Below the pieces are notes generated by a model. The model was not told where the DNA came from. It searched no databases and was given only the letters and a program-made list of their open reading frames with translations. The translations under genes were made by a program, and so were the position numbers. Of a stretch of DNA of 64,000 bases, positions 34,660 to 46,560 are shown piece by piece (within the stretch, counting starts at the first letter, position 1; every line of letters begins with the position of its first letter). The DNA lies in assembly GCA_023653785.1 (NCBI GenBank), contig JAMKCH010088190.1, positions 62,001 to 126,000 of the forward strand, read 5' to 3'. This DNA comes from Ophioderma brevispina (lineage: Eukaryota > Echinodermata > Ophiuroidea > Amphilepidida > Ophiodermatidae).

Positions 34660-35470
34660 TGTGAGTCAATCAAATTACTTAGTTGTGAACCAATCCGGAT
34701 TCACTCAGTGTGAACCAAACCCAGTGCACTCATGGAAACCAATCCGGTTCACTAAGATGTGAACCAATCCGATTCACCCATCCGATCCATTTTGATGTGT
34801 ATTGATCTGTTATATTTTTAGATTTGAACCATCCGATTCATCAGATGGGAAAAACTAATCCGATCAAACGCCGCTGTGAAACCAATCTGATTCAACCAAT
34901 CCGATCCATTGAGACGTGAAGCAATCTAATCCGAATGTGAACCAATCCGATCCACTTACATGCGAACCAATCATGTGAACCAATCCAATCCAACGCATGT
35001 GAACCAATCCGATCAATCAGCTATTAATCTGAGTGAAACATCATGTGATCTCATGTGAAACTGATTCGATCCACTCAAATGTGAACCAATCAGTCACCTC
35101 AGATGTGAACAAATTAAATCCACTCAAATGTGATCCACTCAGATTTGAACCCACCCCATTCATTAGATGTGAACCGATCCGATTCACTCAGTTGTGAGCC
35201 AATCGATCACTCAGTTGTGAATTTCCGATCACTCAGATTTGAACCCACCCGATTCCTCAGATGTGAACAGAGCCGATCCACTCAGGTGAACCCAATTCGG
35301 GCTCACTCAGATGCAAAACAATCCGATCACTCAGTTGTGAGGGCCAATCGATTGCCTAATGCAGTTGTGAAACTGATCGATCCACTCATGTGAACCAATC
35401 GGCCACTCAGATGTGACCAATTTCCGATTCACTCAGTGAACCAATCCGATCCAGATGTGAACCGTTCAGT
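34660..35470. repeat. ~25-bp minisatellite (GTGAACCAATCCGATCCACT)
   Basis: About 30 imperfect units of roughly 25 bases built on TGTGAACCAATCCGATCCAC and TCAGA, with frequent small indels. The drifting length means no frame stays open throughout; frames of 72-87 codons here are repeat artefacts. Confidence 0.93.
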
Positions 35471-36332
35471 GATGGGTAATACTAAAGTAGTGGGAGACAC
35501 ATGTTTATACCTATGTCGTGTTACATAAAACAAAATGTACAAGCATATGTTCCGAATGCTACATAATAAAGGTCATCTTCTATGTAAAGGGACCTCTTGA
35601 AATTAGCCTAGCATGAAATTTCTATAAGAGGATCAAAGTCTCAAAGGATTACAAGGGAGGTACAGCTTTATTCCGTTAAAAGAGTATTTACTCTAGTGTA
35701 ACTCTGAATATCTTACACAAAGGTAAGACCAAAAAAGCGGACGGCGCACACATGGATTCTGCAGTGATTTATAGGGAGCGCGAAAGCCGACAACCACGAA
35801 ATTCTAGTTTAATTCGTGTAGGTGGGAGGGTGGAGATAGTTGCTCCCTCTGACTTGAAATATCAAGTCGAACGGCGCTCCAAGGCTCAAAATATCGGGAC
35901 GAAATGCGGTGTCGTCCATAGGGGAAAGGGGGAGAGTGCCCTTGAAATTAAAAATTGAGGAAAATCGGGAAATTTGATGAAAGATCAAGGAAAATGGCCA
36001 CGTCTTGGACTTATCCTACGATAGTGGACAACATTTCCCTGACAGGCCAAGCCCCCCACCCCGAACCACAAGGGTGCCACGCCACTTGCATTTTTCGCAA
36101 TTTTGCGGGATTGCAACAACTTGGCCAAATTTGGGCCAAAGTATGTATAATTGGTCCAATTTTAGTAAGCCTACTTGTTGGGGCAAGGCATGGGGGACGG
36201 GCTTATTTGTACCCATGGGTTCGAGTGCCTTGGGGGTGGTACTGATTGGGGGGGGGGGTGGTGCCTGATCAGTTGCAGCTGCAACGTTTGCCCATGACTC
36301 GATTTAAGAAATAAAAGGGTGAGTGCAGTATC
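35471..36332. other. Non-coding stretch
   Basis: A 68-codon frame at 35752-35958 and two overlapping frames at 35955-36268 have no recognisable family. CCAAATTTGGGCCAAAG and a run of 10 G near 36249-36258 suggest decayed MITE sequence. Nothing is firmly identified. Confidence 0.35.
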
Positions 36333-36591
36333 CTTTATGGGGCAAATAATGGTCCGAGGTCGGGAAAAAATAAATAATGTAAAAAAAAAACCGAAAAAAA
36401 TATTTTATTTTTTTTACAGCCGCGGTACATTATGAGCCCATAAATAATTATACTGCCCAAACCCTTTATTTCTATTACCGAAAACAGCGTGATATAATGA
36501 GAAAATGCATTCGCGGATTTGCCCATTATTGCAGAATAATGGGCCCGTAAAACTGACCAATCAGAATGAAGCATTTTCAATAATGGGCAGA
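36333..36591 (+). mobile_element. Dispersed repeat family, copy 1 (partner inverted at 43.7 kb)
   Basis: Shares with the reverse complement of 43675-43998 the order TCCTTTAT/CCTTTATCGG, AATAATG, CCGAGGTCGG, ACATTAT, a GAAAATGCATT block and a terminal GCATTTTCAATAATGGG. An AT-rich MITE with no coding content. Confidence 0.6.
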
Positions 36592-36944
36592 CAAGAGGTA
36601 ATAGAAAAGCGTTAAAGGTGCATGCTCTGTGTTTCGTTTTAAACGGGGGAATTAGCCAAAAGGCTGATTTGGTGCTCCTCTCGGAAGACTACGATGTTTT
36701 TACAAAGAACTGCCATGTGCTAAGTAGCATCATTAATAGAAATCACTTCAATGCAGCAACAAAATATTGTGGCCCGTCCATTAACCCCTTATCATCCTCA
36801 GAAACACCCATGCAGGCTATCATGACCCGACCGATCCATGCTGTTGATGTTTTTAGCCTCGAATTCCACACATTGGCGACCGGGCATATCTGATGAGGTT
36901 TACGCCTACAGTCAACTCATGCATTGAACTTGCCAAACCGAGGA

Positions 36945-37379
36945 GTGGCATAACCATTTTTTTCGGGGGGGGGCACATATATTTCCAGGGGCAAGCATAT
37001 ATTAAAATTTGTTAGTATAGTATAGCATACCTGCCAACATTGGAAAGTCAAAAATCTTACTTAGTGCAGAGTGCACACGACAAGCACCATGGCACTCAAC
37101 ACTTGCAAAATGGGGCCCAAGGGTCTGTCTTTGGGCCCTGATGGGGTCCAGGAGCCTGCCTCTGGGTGCCTGAAGGGGCCAGGAGGGGCTGACAAGGGGG
37201 CAAGGACACCAAATTCTAAATTTTCTTTTGACTTTTAGAAATATTTTTCTTTTAAAAAAATTAAAAATCTTATTAGTAAGATTTTCTGCTGTCAAAAATC
37301 TTTGCAGAAATTCACTAATTTTTCAGGGGGAAAGATTCCCCACAGGGGGAAGCTGCCCCCCTCCCGGTTACGCCACTGA
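36945..37379. mobile_element. hAT-like MITE, long form
   Basis: The left end AGTGGCATAACC and right end GGTTACGCCACTG match the 212-bp element at 47528-47739, including GGGGGGCACATATAT, AGCATATATTAAAATTTGTTA and CCCACAGGGGGAAGC. This copy carries about 280 extra bases in the middle (37022-37300), themselves bounded by AAAAATCTTACT and AGTAAGATTTT in inverted orientation. Target duplication is degraded (ACCGAGGA against ACCGTGAT). No coding capacity. Confidence 0.7.
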
Positions 37380-38894
37380 CCGTGATCTCTTCAGTGTGTA
37401 GCGTGGTGCTATAAGACTTCTTTAGTCCCAGCTCACTTTTGTCAATTTCAAAGGACAGTCTCTTCAAGGGAGATACAAATATTTTTGGTTGGTGATGAAG
37501 GAAAGTCCGGTAAAGCCTATTTTTACCGCTCTTGTGAATAACAGACCTTCTGAAATACGATTTTACACTTAAAATCAAGTATTTTAAGGTTTTAATACTT
37601 GCTGAACACCTCAAAATGTAACGCTTTTGTAAACAACTAAATGCTTAATTCCACAAACACTTGAATAAACACAATGATATGTTTAAATTCTAAAAAAATA
37701 TTAAGTTTTTAGTCCTTACAATTTTGGTTCTTAAAATTAAACGTGTACATTTTTAGAATTAAACACGTGTTTATTAAAGCAATACATCGTTTACTTTTAA
37801 GGTGTTATGTGTTGTTTTTCAAACCTTTATTTTCCATTACTTTTGCTGTGTGGAAATTTATTTTATACACCAAATCATTCCAAATTTTGTTTTAATTGCG
37901 TCTATATATGTCAACCAAGAATTCCAAATGCAGCTTGAACGTTTTACTAGTAGTAGATTTCAAATTAAGTGAGATTCCTTGCATATTTCTACGATGGGAT
38001 ATTGATAGGGGTTCAATCCCCGGCCATGCGCTGCGGAGACTAGGCCTTTGTTGCCGTTACAAAACATATTATGTCCATGGTTCAAAGTTACCAGTACAGA
38101 ATCGGCTTACTGGAAGCTACTGGAAACTGATGTATTCAGTTCTACAATGGGAGGACTTATGCCATGGTTGGCCGGGATGTCAAACCCGTTTTGCGCTTAA
38201 TCTTTAATGCACGGTTGACCAGTTTTATGGTCCAATAAAAATTAGTTGTGTTATGTCTGCATGTATAAAGAATGTATTATTTCTCCCAATGCTGTGATGT
38301 GGAATGAACAATTTGCAGGGTCAAAGGTAAGTTATGTTCAAATAAACAACGTCTAATGAATAAATGATGGTGTTTTCACCCGCATGATGCTTTCATTGAA
38401 ACATCTAAGCTATTTTAGATGTGAAATACTGTATCATTTTAGGGTCATACATTATTTTTTACATTGCATATACATTGTACCAACTTTTTTACCTGTGGCA
38501 TTAAATAATTCGTCTTACCTCTCACGGTGAATGGACAGACCGAAAACTTTTAATGAGGTCTCACTTATTTTGAAATCTACCATAACAATAAAACCTTTTG
38601 CAATATCTGACACGGAGTGTAAATTTTGTGCGGTTTTTTATTCACTATAAGGCGACGGCGCTTTTTTGTCATAAACCCATTGCACGAAAAATGTTTTATA
38701 GGATTAGTCAAATAGAATAAGAAACTAATAACAATATGGTGTGTAGTAATAATAGGATCACAAGAGCTCTTATATTGGGGATATTTCACAATAATGTTAC
38801 TTTTTCAAGGTCGCAGCCACAGTAGGCTCAGGTATACCATCATCTCTTTGTGTTCCAAAACCCCAAACCATACACTCCAGAGTATTAACTTGAT
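37380..38894. other. AT-rich non-coding stretch
   Basis: About 37620-37820 has repeated GTTTAAATTCTAA and TTTAGAATTAAACACG words, a decayed AT-rich repeat. A GGTTCAATCCCC near 38007-38020 resembles a tRNA B box but lacks an A box. A 103-codon frame at 37896-38207 spans it and has no recognisable domain. Confidence 0.4.
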
Positions 38895-39363
38895 CCCGGG
38901 GGGGTACTCAGTGGAAAAAAGTAGGTTATAGTGCAGCCGATATGGGTCGCATGTTCACCCCTTACTATAACAATGGGCGTTGTTTCCACCAGGCTACTAT
39001 AAAGATGGGTCCAATTTTTGAGGCATTGCGACTATATAACTGGGTCCATTTTTCAATTTTGGTGGCATTTTACTATGAAAATGTGTCGATTTCCGATTTT
39101 TGCCTAAATTCACAATGAAAATGGTGTTTTCTCCATTTTAGTAAAAAGTTACTATGAAAATGGGCCGATTTTGATAAGATTACTATGAAAGTGGTGCGAA
39201 ATTTTTCAAAGCCAACTATATAATGGGTCGGAAATTTCGGAACCAACTATATAATGGGTCCTATTTTTGTATAATTTTGGTCACTTCACATGGGTCGATT
39301 TTTTAACCCGTGGACGCACACCCGTACCCACTTTTGGTCGAGTACCCCCCCCCCCCTTCCGGG
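38895..39363. mobile_element. Inverted-repeat element with CCCGGGGGGGTACTC ends
   Basis: The left end CCCGGGGGGGTACTCAGT is matched by GAGTACCCCCC...CCGGG at the right. The interior consists of about a dozen diverged units with TACTAT(A/G)AAAATGGGTC, a tandem array of roughly 20-30 bases per unit. No target duplication or coding content seen. Confidence 0.75.
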
Positions 39364-40926
39364 CTCTTATGAAAAGATTTTTTTTTTTCTTGAACCCGTT
39401 GTTTTTTTTTTTCGAAACTGTCAAAAAAGCGTGTTATAATTTCCACATTTAACTCTCACACATTTGGCAGAATCGATTGTAGGAACTTTAAGTAAGTGTA
39501 GCAAACTAAAATCGCGGGCGGGCTTGTTTAGGCCCCTCCTGAGAATAGTACAGGCTTTAGGGGGTTCTTAAGATGCTCACTTCATCCGGGCTTTGTTGTT
39601 TGTTTTAACAGCACAATTCCCAACATTCAACTGACCCCCCTAAAATTACCCGCCCGGCGATGACCCAGTATAGATTCGTCGAGATGTAATCGCAGTTTGG
39701 TTTTCTAGGTGAGCCTGTTTAAAACGTGTCACCGCTTGTATTTTTGGCCCAAGCCGCTTCGCAGAGTTTTTTCTTTGAACATTCTAGGAATAGCGAGATA
39801 ATTTTTCTAACATCAACACATGTAGTGAGAGCATTAAGTCGGGATGTACCTTTTGATCATTTAGGTGTTTGTTTTAGCCAAGGGCAAATATGGGGGTCAA
39901 TAGGGCCAAATAGGGGTAATATTAATGCCCTGCAATTTGTCAGATACAATGTGTGCGACGTGTCCGAAGAATGACCTTCTGGGTGGGATGAGGTATCTAT
40001 AAGTGGGCGAGATGCGGCGTGATGGAGGAGAGCTGTGAAACAAGACAAGACATCCGATGGGAAATCGATGTAACTCAGAGAAATTTGTGACCATGAAAAT
40101 TTAAGCTAGACAAAGAAAAGATCACATTTTCGCAACATGAAACAATGGCACAGAAGATTAGGAAATACCTTTATTTTAATAGCATCCAGGTGTTTTGTAT
40201 GTGAAATTACCATTATTATAAACAAACATACATTGATGCATATAATTTTGATTATCTTAAGTACAAGTGGTAAGTTTCCAATTCAATTACTCAAATTACT
40301 TGACTAATTAAGGCAATAAAAAAGAATGTCTCAAAAACATTTTGATAAATAAGCTATTTCAGATGGCAAAAAAAGCAATACTCTACCAACACACGCAATA
40401 CTTCTTTCATTCCAACTGCGTTTTCCACTCCTTCATCTGCGACACCTACAAACAAAACCCGAAAACGCATTTTCGTTTTTTTTTGCGAATACGTCTAGAC
40501 CTATATGCGGAAAACCTGACTCACTTTATTAGCCGATATGCCGGCGGATTTCACTGAAAAACGCTGTATAAAAAGTTGTTAAAACTTTAAACAACCATGT
40601 TTCAGGTTTCATTTCAATCGTTAACAACCCAGTTTTTTTAAAACTGAGTTGTTTAAATATTCAAACAAACTGTTTAAACCTTTTAAACACACTTTTTCAA
40701 TATTTAAAACAACTCATGTTTAAGTAATCTATAATCAATATTTAAATAACAAAAGAATTTTTAAAAAGTTTTAAACAACTTGTAAATTTACTTAATCGCT
40801 TTTTTAGAGACATATCCTATATCCCTTTTTTCTTTGCCAATTTGTAATGCCTTAAAAACCCGGTAAGATAATTTCTTGAACTGGAAAAACCCGCCATCCA
40901 GGTGGACCTGTAGTCGTTACTCGCCT
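39364..40926. other. Non-coding stretch with an AAACAACT-type repeat
   Basis: About 40560-40800 repeats GTTTAAA and AAACAACT words. A stem AACAACCCAGTTTT/AAAACTGAGTTGTT lies at 40622-40655 with one mismatch. Frames near 39.73-40.09 kb have no recognisable domain. Confidence 0.45.
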
Positions 40927-42478
40927 ATTTAGACTTGTTCCACCATTTTTTCAAAAAGCACTAGTCGAAGGCATTTTGAGTAAAAGCAATTGAAACGGTG
41001 TTTCTATACAGAAGTTATGCTGATTCCTCCAAATCTTTCCGGTCCCCAAACAATTTTTGGGGAATGGCTAATTTGCATAAATTCAAAATGGCACGCCATT
41101 TTAATAACATTTTTTGTACATAACGTCAAGATTTAAGGCTTGTAAGACTTCATTCTTATGTCTATACATATGTTTTCAGGGCTCAGAGAACACAACTAGA
41201 CCATCAGTTAACGTATATTATGCCATTCTATTGACAATTGATTTGCAAAAATTTAAAAACGGCGGGCCATTGTTTTTATGCCAATTAACTGTCAACATGA
41301 CCTAATTCTATAGATCATACACCATGAGGTGGGAGCAAAGTGTTTTGTACATGCTTGACAAAACTACCAAATATTACACGTTTTCACACTTAAATGAGAG
41401 TAAGTTACTCATTTTTTTTGAGATAGCTATAACACTATATGTTGAAACTTAAAAAATGTAAGGAAGACAATATGCAACATGTATGTGCTATACAGGGGGC
41501 AAAAGTGTCATATATAGGTGGAATGGAAAAGTGAAATTTGATTTGTAAAAAGGACAAAATTTTGTGGCAGTCTAATTTGTACCTTCAATTAACATCATCG
41601 CTTAAACTGTTGTTATAGGTCAAAAATGAATGCCACCATAATAACAAAACAAAGGACTGTTAGTTATTCTTAATACATGGCATGGGTTACAAAGATATTA
41701 AAAAAAAAAAAATAAAATGCCAAAAGGCCCCCGACCGACCCCGAATATCACAAATCCCTAGGACTAGACCGTTAACACATGCCTCATTCGTAGGCACATA
41801 GGCACCACCCTCTATGACCGACTGACTCAAAAATTACGACACTCAAAAAGTAAAAAATAGCCACAATTGAATCTTCTACCATATCACAGCTAGATTTAAA
41901 TCCACTTAAATTGGAAATATTAAATAGCCGGAATACTAACTTGGTTCCTGATTACAATAAAAACATTGTAAACATATTTTGAAAAGTTAAAAACGCAACC
42001 CTCGTTTGTATACCCCAATCATGGCGCATGGACCATAACTAATGATCTAATTTAATCCTTGACCCTAAAACATGTATCGACACAAAATGAAGTACAAGCC
42101 CTTTTAAATCTTGTTTATTACAAAAAGGTCAAAATGGCAGCCCATTTTGAACTTTTAGCAAATAATGTTTAATTGCCCTAACCTAATGCTATACCTAATG
42201 ATCTAATTGTATCCTTAACCCTGAAAACATTTGTATAGACACAAGAATGGAAGTCATTACAAACCGTAAATCTTGAGTTATGTACAAAACAAACGTTAAA
42301 ATGGCGGCCATTGAAATTCTGCAAATTAGGCACACTTCCTTCAACATTAGCTATGGGACCGGCAGATTTGAATCAGCATAAAATTTCGATATAGAAACAC
42401 TGTTTCAATGCTTTACTCAAAAATGCCTTCGTCTTGCTATAGGAAGCACTTTTTTGAGAAATGGAAACCAGTCTAAAT
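40927..42478. mobile_element. 1.55-kb inverted-repeat element, ~350-bp arms
   Basis: The left arm (40927 to about 41276) and right arm (about 42130-42478) match in inverted orientation through ATTTAGACT, CGAAGGCATTTT, AGTAAA, GAAAC..TGTTTCTATA, TTATGCTGATTC, TTTGTACATAAC..CAAGATTTA and GTCTATACAAATGTTTTCAGG-like blocks. Between them lies 850 bp without coding potential. It is a large foldback or long-terminal-repeat DNA element, or two inverted copies of one repeat. Target duplication not resolved. Confidence 0.8.
42030..42340. repeat. 156-bp direct repeat, two copies
   Basis: AATGATCTAATT starts at 42041 and again at 42197. The order of CCTTGACCCTAAAACATGT, GACACAA, AATCTTG and AAAATGGC(A/G)GCC is kept in both. 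The second copy is also part of the right arm of the surrounding inverted repeat. Confidence 0.75.
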
Positions 42479-42840
42479 GAGAAACAAACAGCAAAACAAG
42501 GATTTATTTGGGGTCTAATGAAAGGCGCGATTATATAGTGATTCAAGACAACATTTTAGAGTAATTTTGATACACGTGCCATCTTGCGAAATGTTACTGT
42601 GTTTCACATATATAGGCCTAAAGCACGACTACAATGTCCAACTGGACTGCAGTTTCAACTCAGAAATTAACTACGACACATTCTTGTGAAGCCGGTGTGA
42701 TCCCACAGTATTATCGTCCGGCGTACTCAGAGTCCTAGACACGTCAGAAAAAATGGGGATTGAAAAACAAAAATAGGGCAATCGAATTCAGTTGACTCTT
42801 CACGCAACATTTAGTTTCCACGCTGTATTCCGTTAAAATG
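42479..42840. other. Non-coding, no feature seen
   Basis: No recognisable exon or repeat. The 100-codon minus frame (42744-43046) overlaps the following hairpin and looks spurious. Confidence 0.4.
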
Positions 42841-42841
42841 T

Positions 42842-42931
42842 CTATGGAGCCCCGGAATGTGGCTCCCGCCGGACTATATCTGCTTTCACCACCGGTCTGT
42901 GAAGCAGATATAGTCCGGTGGGAGTCCATAG
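42842..42931. other. Long near-perfect hairpin
   Basis: CTCCCGCCGGACTATATCTG (within 42862-42885) pairs with its downstream partner (42902-42925) over 24 consecutive positions. The two positions that are not Watson-Crick are both G-U compatible, and the loop is 16 bases. A further CTATGG/CCATAG pair (42843-42848 and 42926-42931) extends the stem past a bulge. Either the tip of a small foldback element or a transcribed hairpin. Confidence 0.75.
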
Positions 42932-43139
42932 TGTCTCCTTTATTAGTGTCTCTTTTATAAGCAGAGTGTCTCCTTTTAGTAATAAAAAGGAAGACACTGC
43001 GGCACCTGATGAGATTATATATTGAAACTGCAGTTGTGCAAGACAAAAATGCCCGGGTGACTGGCAGGCTCGCTGGGCGAACAGTGAGACGATGATTAGA
43101 TATATAGATAGAGATATTTTCAAGGTTTTATAAAAAATT

Positions 43140-43206
43140 ATAAAAAAAGAAAAATTAAATATATAGATATAGATAGATTAGATAATATATATATATATTA
43201 TATAAT
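43140..43206. repeat. AT-rich microsatellite (TATAGA/TA)n
   Basis: ATATAGATAGAT words followed by (TA)n. Confidence 0.85.
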
Positions 43207-43273
43207 ATTACAGAAAATTGGAGTAGGTGTTTATACACTGTGAATTACTGCCATAACAATATACATATACATA

Positions 43274-43347
43274 TGACGTGGTGGCGCAATGGATTAGAGC
43301 CATCCGAGATCTAAACGAAGGTTGTGGGTTCGAGTCCATCCACAGCA
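43274..43347 (+). mobile_element. tRNA-derived SINE head
   Basis: GACGTGGTGGCGCAATGGAT begins a tRNA-like segment with A box TGGCGCAATGG (43282-43292) and B box GGTTCGAGTCC (43327-43337) at near-normal spacing. The 5' GACGTGG does not pair with the 3' side (CCACAGC), so the acceptor stem is broken and this is a SINE head or tRNA pseudogene. It is followed within 60 bases by an (AT)n tract (43405-43443). Confidence 0.7.
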
Positions 43348-43404
43348 AGTTCAATTGCTTGCGATTACTAATGCAAAAGTCCGCCGTGTCATCAATTCTT
43401 CTAT

Positions 43405-43443
43405 ATATGATATATATATATATATTATATATATATATAATAT
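43405..43443. repeat. (AT)n microsatellite
   Basis: Alternating AT with two short interruptions, downstream of the SINE head. Confidence 0.9.
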
Positions 43444-43478
43444 GAGGCCGATATATTGGGGGGGGATAGTGACATTAA

Positions 43479-43640
43479 CCCTCGTATACAAAGGGGAGGG
43501 AGTTACACCCAGGTACGGCGTTCCTCGGTGCGAAAAAACGTTAAAACTTTCGTAAGTCCCAATAATTATTTCAAATCTTCTGTATATTTGGCGACGAAAC
43601 AAATTGAAGGTAGCACCCTCTCCGGGGTTAGCGTCGAAAG
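43479..43640 (+). mobile_element. 5' fragment of the TTAA/CCCTCG MITE family
   Basis: TTAA (43475-43478) is followed by CCCTCGTATACAAAGGGGAG and GGGAGTTACACCC, the same left end as the element at 33541. No right end follows, so the copy is truncated. The right limit given is approximate. Confidence 0.6.
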
Positions 43641-43674
43641 TGATTGGTGGTAGTGGTTCTACTGCCTCTAATAT

Positions 43675-43998
43675 ACCCATTATTGAAAATGCAGCATTAT
43701 GATTGTAGTCAGTTTACTGCCTATTAGTCGCACAATAATAGCCGTAATGCATTTTCTTATCATTATTTCATTAATCAGATAACAAAATACACATAAATAA
43801 GGCATAATTAACTTAACCTATACAAACAAACAAACAAACAAACAAAAGAAAATCAAGTTGTTTAGTAATATTAATAGAAAATAAGGTTTTGTAGTATCAT
43901 TCTAGGGCTTATAATGTATCATCGGGCGGGGAAAAAAATAAAAATAATGGGCCCCATTATTTTTCCGAACCTCGGGCACATTATTCGCCGATAAAGGT
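43675..43998 (-). mobile_element. Dispersed repeat family, copy 2 (partner at 36.3 kb)
   Basis: Begins ACCCATTATTGAAAATGCAG and ends near ATTCGCCGATAAAGG, matching the 36333-36591 repeat in inverted orientation, with CCGAACCTCGGGCACATTAT near the end. It contains an inserted (ACAA)n-like tract at 43824-43848. Confidence 0.6.
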
Positions 43999-45149
43999 TA
44001 TACTTGTATTATTAGTGTGCACTTGTTATTAGATTTATTGTTAAATATGTGAACTTTATGCTCTCTAAAATTATATGGTTGGATGAAAAACTAGTCATTT
44101 TCCATATCATTTGGCCCAAAACCCGCATGAAATCCCAATATTCCTACTTTTTTTAATGCAAATTTAATTTTTTATTTTATTACTGTGTTCTGTGGAAGTG
44201 ACACCTTTTGCCAACTTGTGAACTTTGACGTCATTTGTGACGCCATACTAGGTTATGTGGAAAGCAGTAGATAGAAAAACGGTGGGACCAATGCTATCAA
44301 ACGGGGTATTACAACATCGAACTCATTCTATTGCTGTATAATAATGAATTCTCGGGGTTGTTTTAACACCCCACCCATTACTAAACCGTGTGACAAAAAT
44401 AGACTTGTAAAAAACAATATGCGAAAAGTTTTGATTTTATTTGATGTAACTTTGATATTCTGCAAACTTACATAATTACTAATATATACATCAATTTAAA
44501 AACTCGCCTGCCTTTCAGAAAAAATTTAATTTTTTTGGGGAAGGTGTTTTGTATAAGAGTTAGTGCCCTATAAATTGTTTAGATTGTTAGATTTTGATAG
44601 TATCCAGTACCCAATTAATTGTTAATCGTTTCAAGTTTGGTTATATTTGAAGAGGTTAATTACTTTAAAAGATAGGAACTATATGTCATGAGAAATTTAA
44701 GAGAAAAAGAGAAAAATAGACCACTTTTATCTCCTCCAAAACTTGGTATGAAACATTCCAGTACATTTTTTTAAATATTTTATGCAGTTAAATTTTTGAA
44801 CAGTTCTAGCCAATATTAATTGTGTATACAACATGCATATATTATTAATTTTATAAACAGCACTACAAATGTTTGTGTTCCTTCTAACGTATTTTACTCG
44901 TGATTTTATGTTTTTTTCTGCAAAAATGAGTTAAAACATATTGGCGACTAATTAAAGATGATATGTAAGGAGCCACATTTGTAGAGGTTGTAATTTTCTG
45001 ATTCGTTGAGTCATCATGGTCAGTCTGCGCTATATTTGCAACGAACGATATGCAACAGTGAATTTTCCCACTTTACCGCTTATGGAAGTCGTGTGGATGC
45101 AAACTTTGCATGGTTTGTAGCATAACACAATGCAATAGAGATCGTCTGT
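43999..45149. other. AT-rich non-coding stretch
   Basis: No recognisable exon, RNA gene or repeat. Confidence 0.45.
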
Positions 45150-45300
45150 CGTCGTCGTCTTCTTATCATTAGAACATCGTCATAGTCGTCTTCATCTCAT
45201 CATTAGAATCGGTCATCGTCGTTCTTCATCCTCATCATCATCATCATTCAATAATAAATTTTTTTTCATTCATCATCATCATAATCGATCAGTAGCATCA
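45150..45300. repeat. CATCAT/CGTC-rich low-complexity tract
   Basis: Imperfect trinucleotide repeats of CAT, CGT and ATC. Confidence 0.8.
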
Positions 45301-45779
45301 TTGTCGTCTTCAAGCGCGAGGTCCTTATTCATCGTTATTGCCAACCATCATCACCCGATATTCGTTATTCTTATCATCGTGGCCATCATCAGGGAATCAT
45401 CATTTTCAAAATAGAAAAACTCGTAGCTATAGTAATCTCACCATACCAAAATTAGAAATCAAGCGGTTTCATGCGTTCGCATACGTATTCGACTCCTTAG
45501 AGCCACAGCGAATCAAACATTTGGGGTTTGACAAACAATCGAACCAATCAGTGGCCATTTGAATAATGAAAACAGTTGTTTTGCATATTTATACTGTCGT
45601 CAAGTAGTAACCATTCATGTCTTTAACATACCACCACTTAAAAATAGCCATTTCCTTTATTTCAGTTAATTACACGCATTCTAATTAACTCGAACTTTCA
45701 ACGCTGTTTTCCGAACGAGCATTATGATATTCGACACTATTGGTGCAGAACCCACGACGATTATTGTTATAACAATATT

Positions 45780-46560
45780 ATTCCACATTTCATATCATTA
45801 TATTGTCCCTTTGTTGGAATTGCCCACTATATAGCATAAAACAAATAACACATCATACCACAACATATCAGTATCATACTAGGCCATACCGTAATTACAT
45901 ACCATCACCAATTTCATATAATATCACATCATACCATATATACCATGCATATAATTCCATATACCCACGAGATATCACAATAGCCATATCACTCATCATT
46001 TCATATTATAGCTTAAAGATTAGCTGTAACCTTTATTATTTAAATCACTTTGTAGTGAATTAGTTACAAATATGTTACGGTAAGAGATTTATGGTTCCCG
46101 TTCTTGTTAATTCTGAATTCAGGATAGTCACGTCGTAGAAATGGTTTGATTCTCGATTTTGAGGGGTTTTTTTTAAGCATATGCATTTATTCAAATTTAC
46201 AACATATGTTATACATCAAATATTATATCACATTTCATATCATATATTTTTCCATTTTGTTTGACATTTGCACTATATAGCATAAAACAAATTAACACAT
46301 CATACCACAACATATCATGTATCATACTATGCCATACCGTAATTTCATACCATCATCCCATTTCATATAATATCACATCATACCATATCATACCATGCAT
46401 ATAATTCCATATCATATCACGAGATATCACATATTATGCCATATCAATCATTACATTTCATATCATAGCTTTCACCTTATTTAAATTCACTTATGAATTA
46501 CAATATGTTACGGTAAGATTTTATGTTCCCATTCTTTGTTAATTCTATGTCGAGGTAGTG
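45780..46560. repeat. 446-bp direct tandem duplication
   Basis: The segment from GCATAAAACAAAT (45834) to GTTACGGTAAGA recurs at 46280 with an offset of 446 bases. Matching blocks include ACACATCATACCACAACATA, GCCATACCGTAATT, TATAATATCACATCATACCA and GTTACGGTAAGA. Much of the interior is itself CATAT/CATACC low-complexity sequence. The copies differ by many one- to three-base indels. Confidence 0.85.

Noticed and set aside
38005..38025. GGTTCAATCCCC, a B-box-like word
   Set aside because: There is no A box or tRNA-like arm upstream; isolated B-box matches are frequent.
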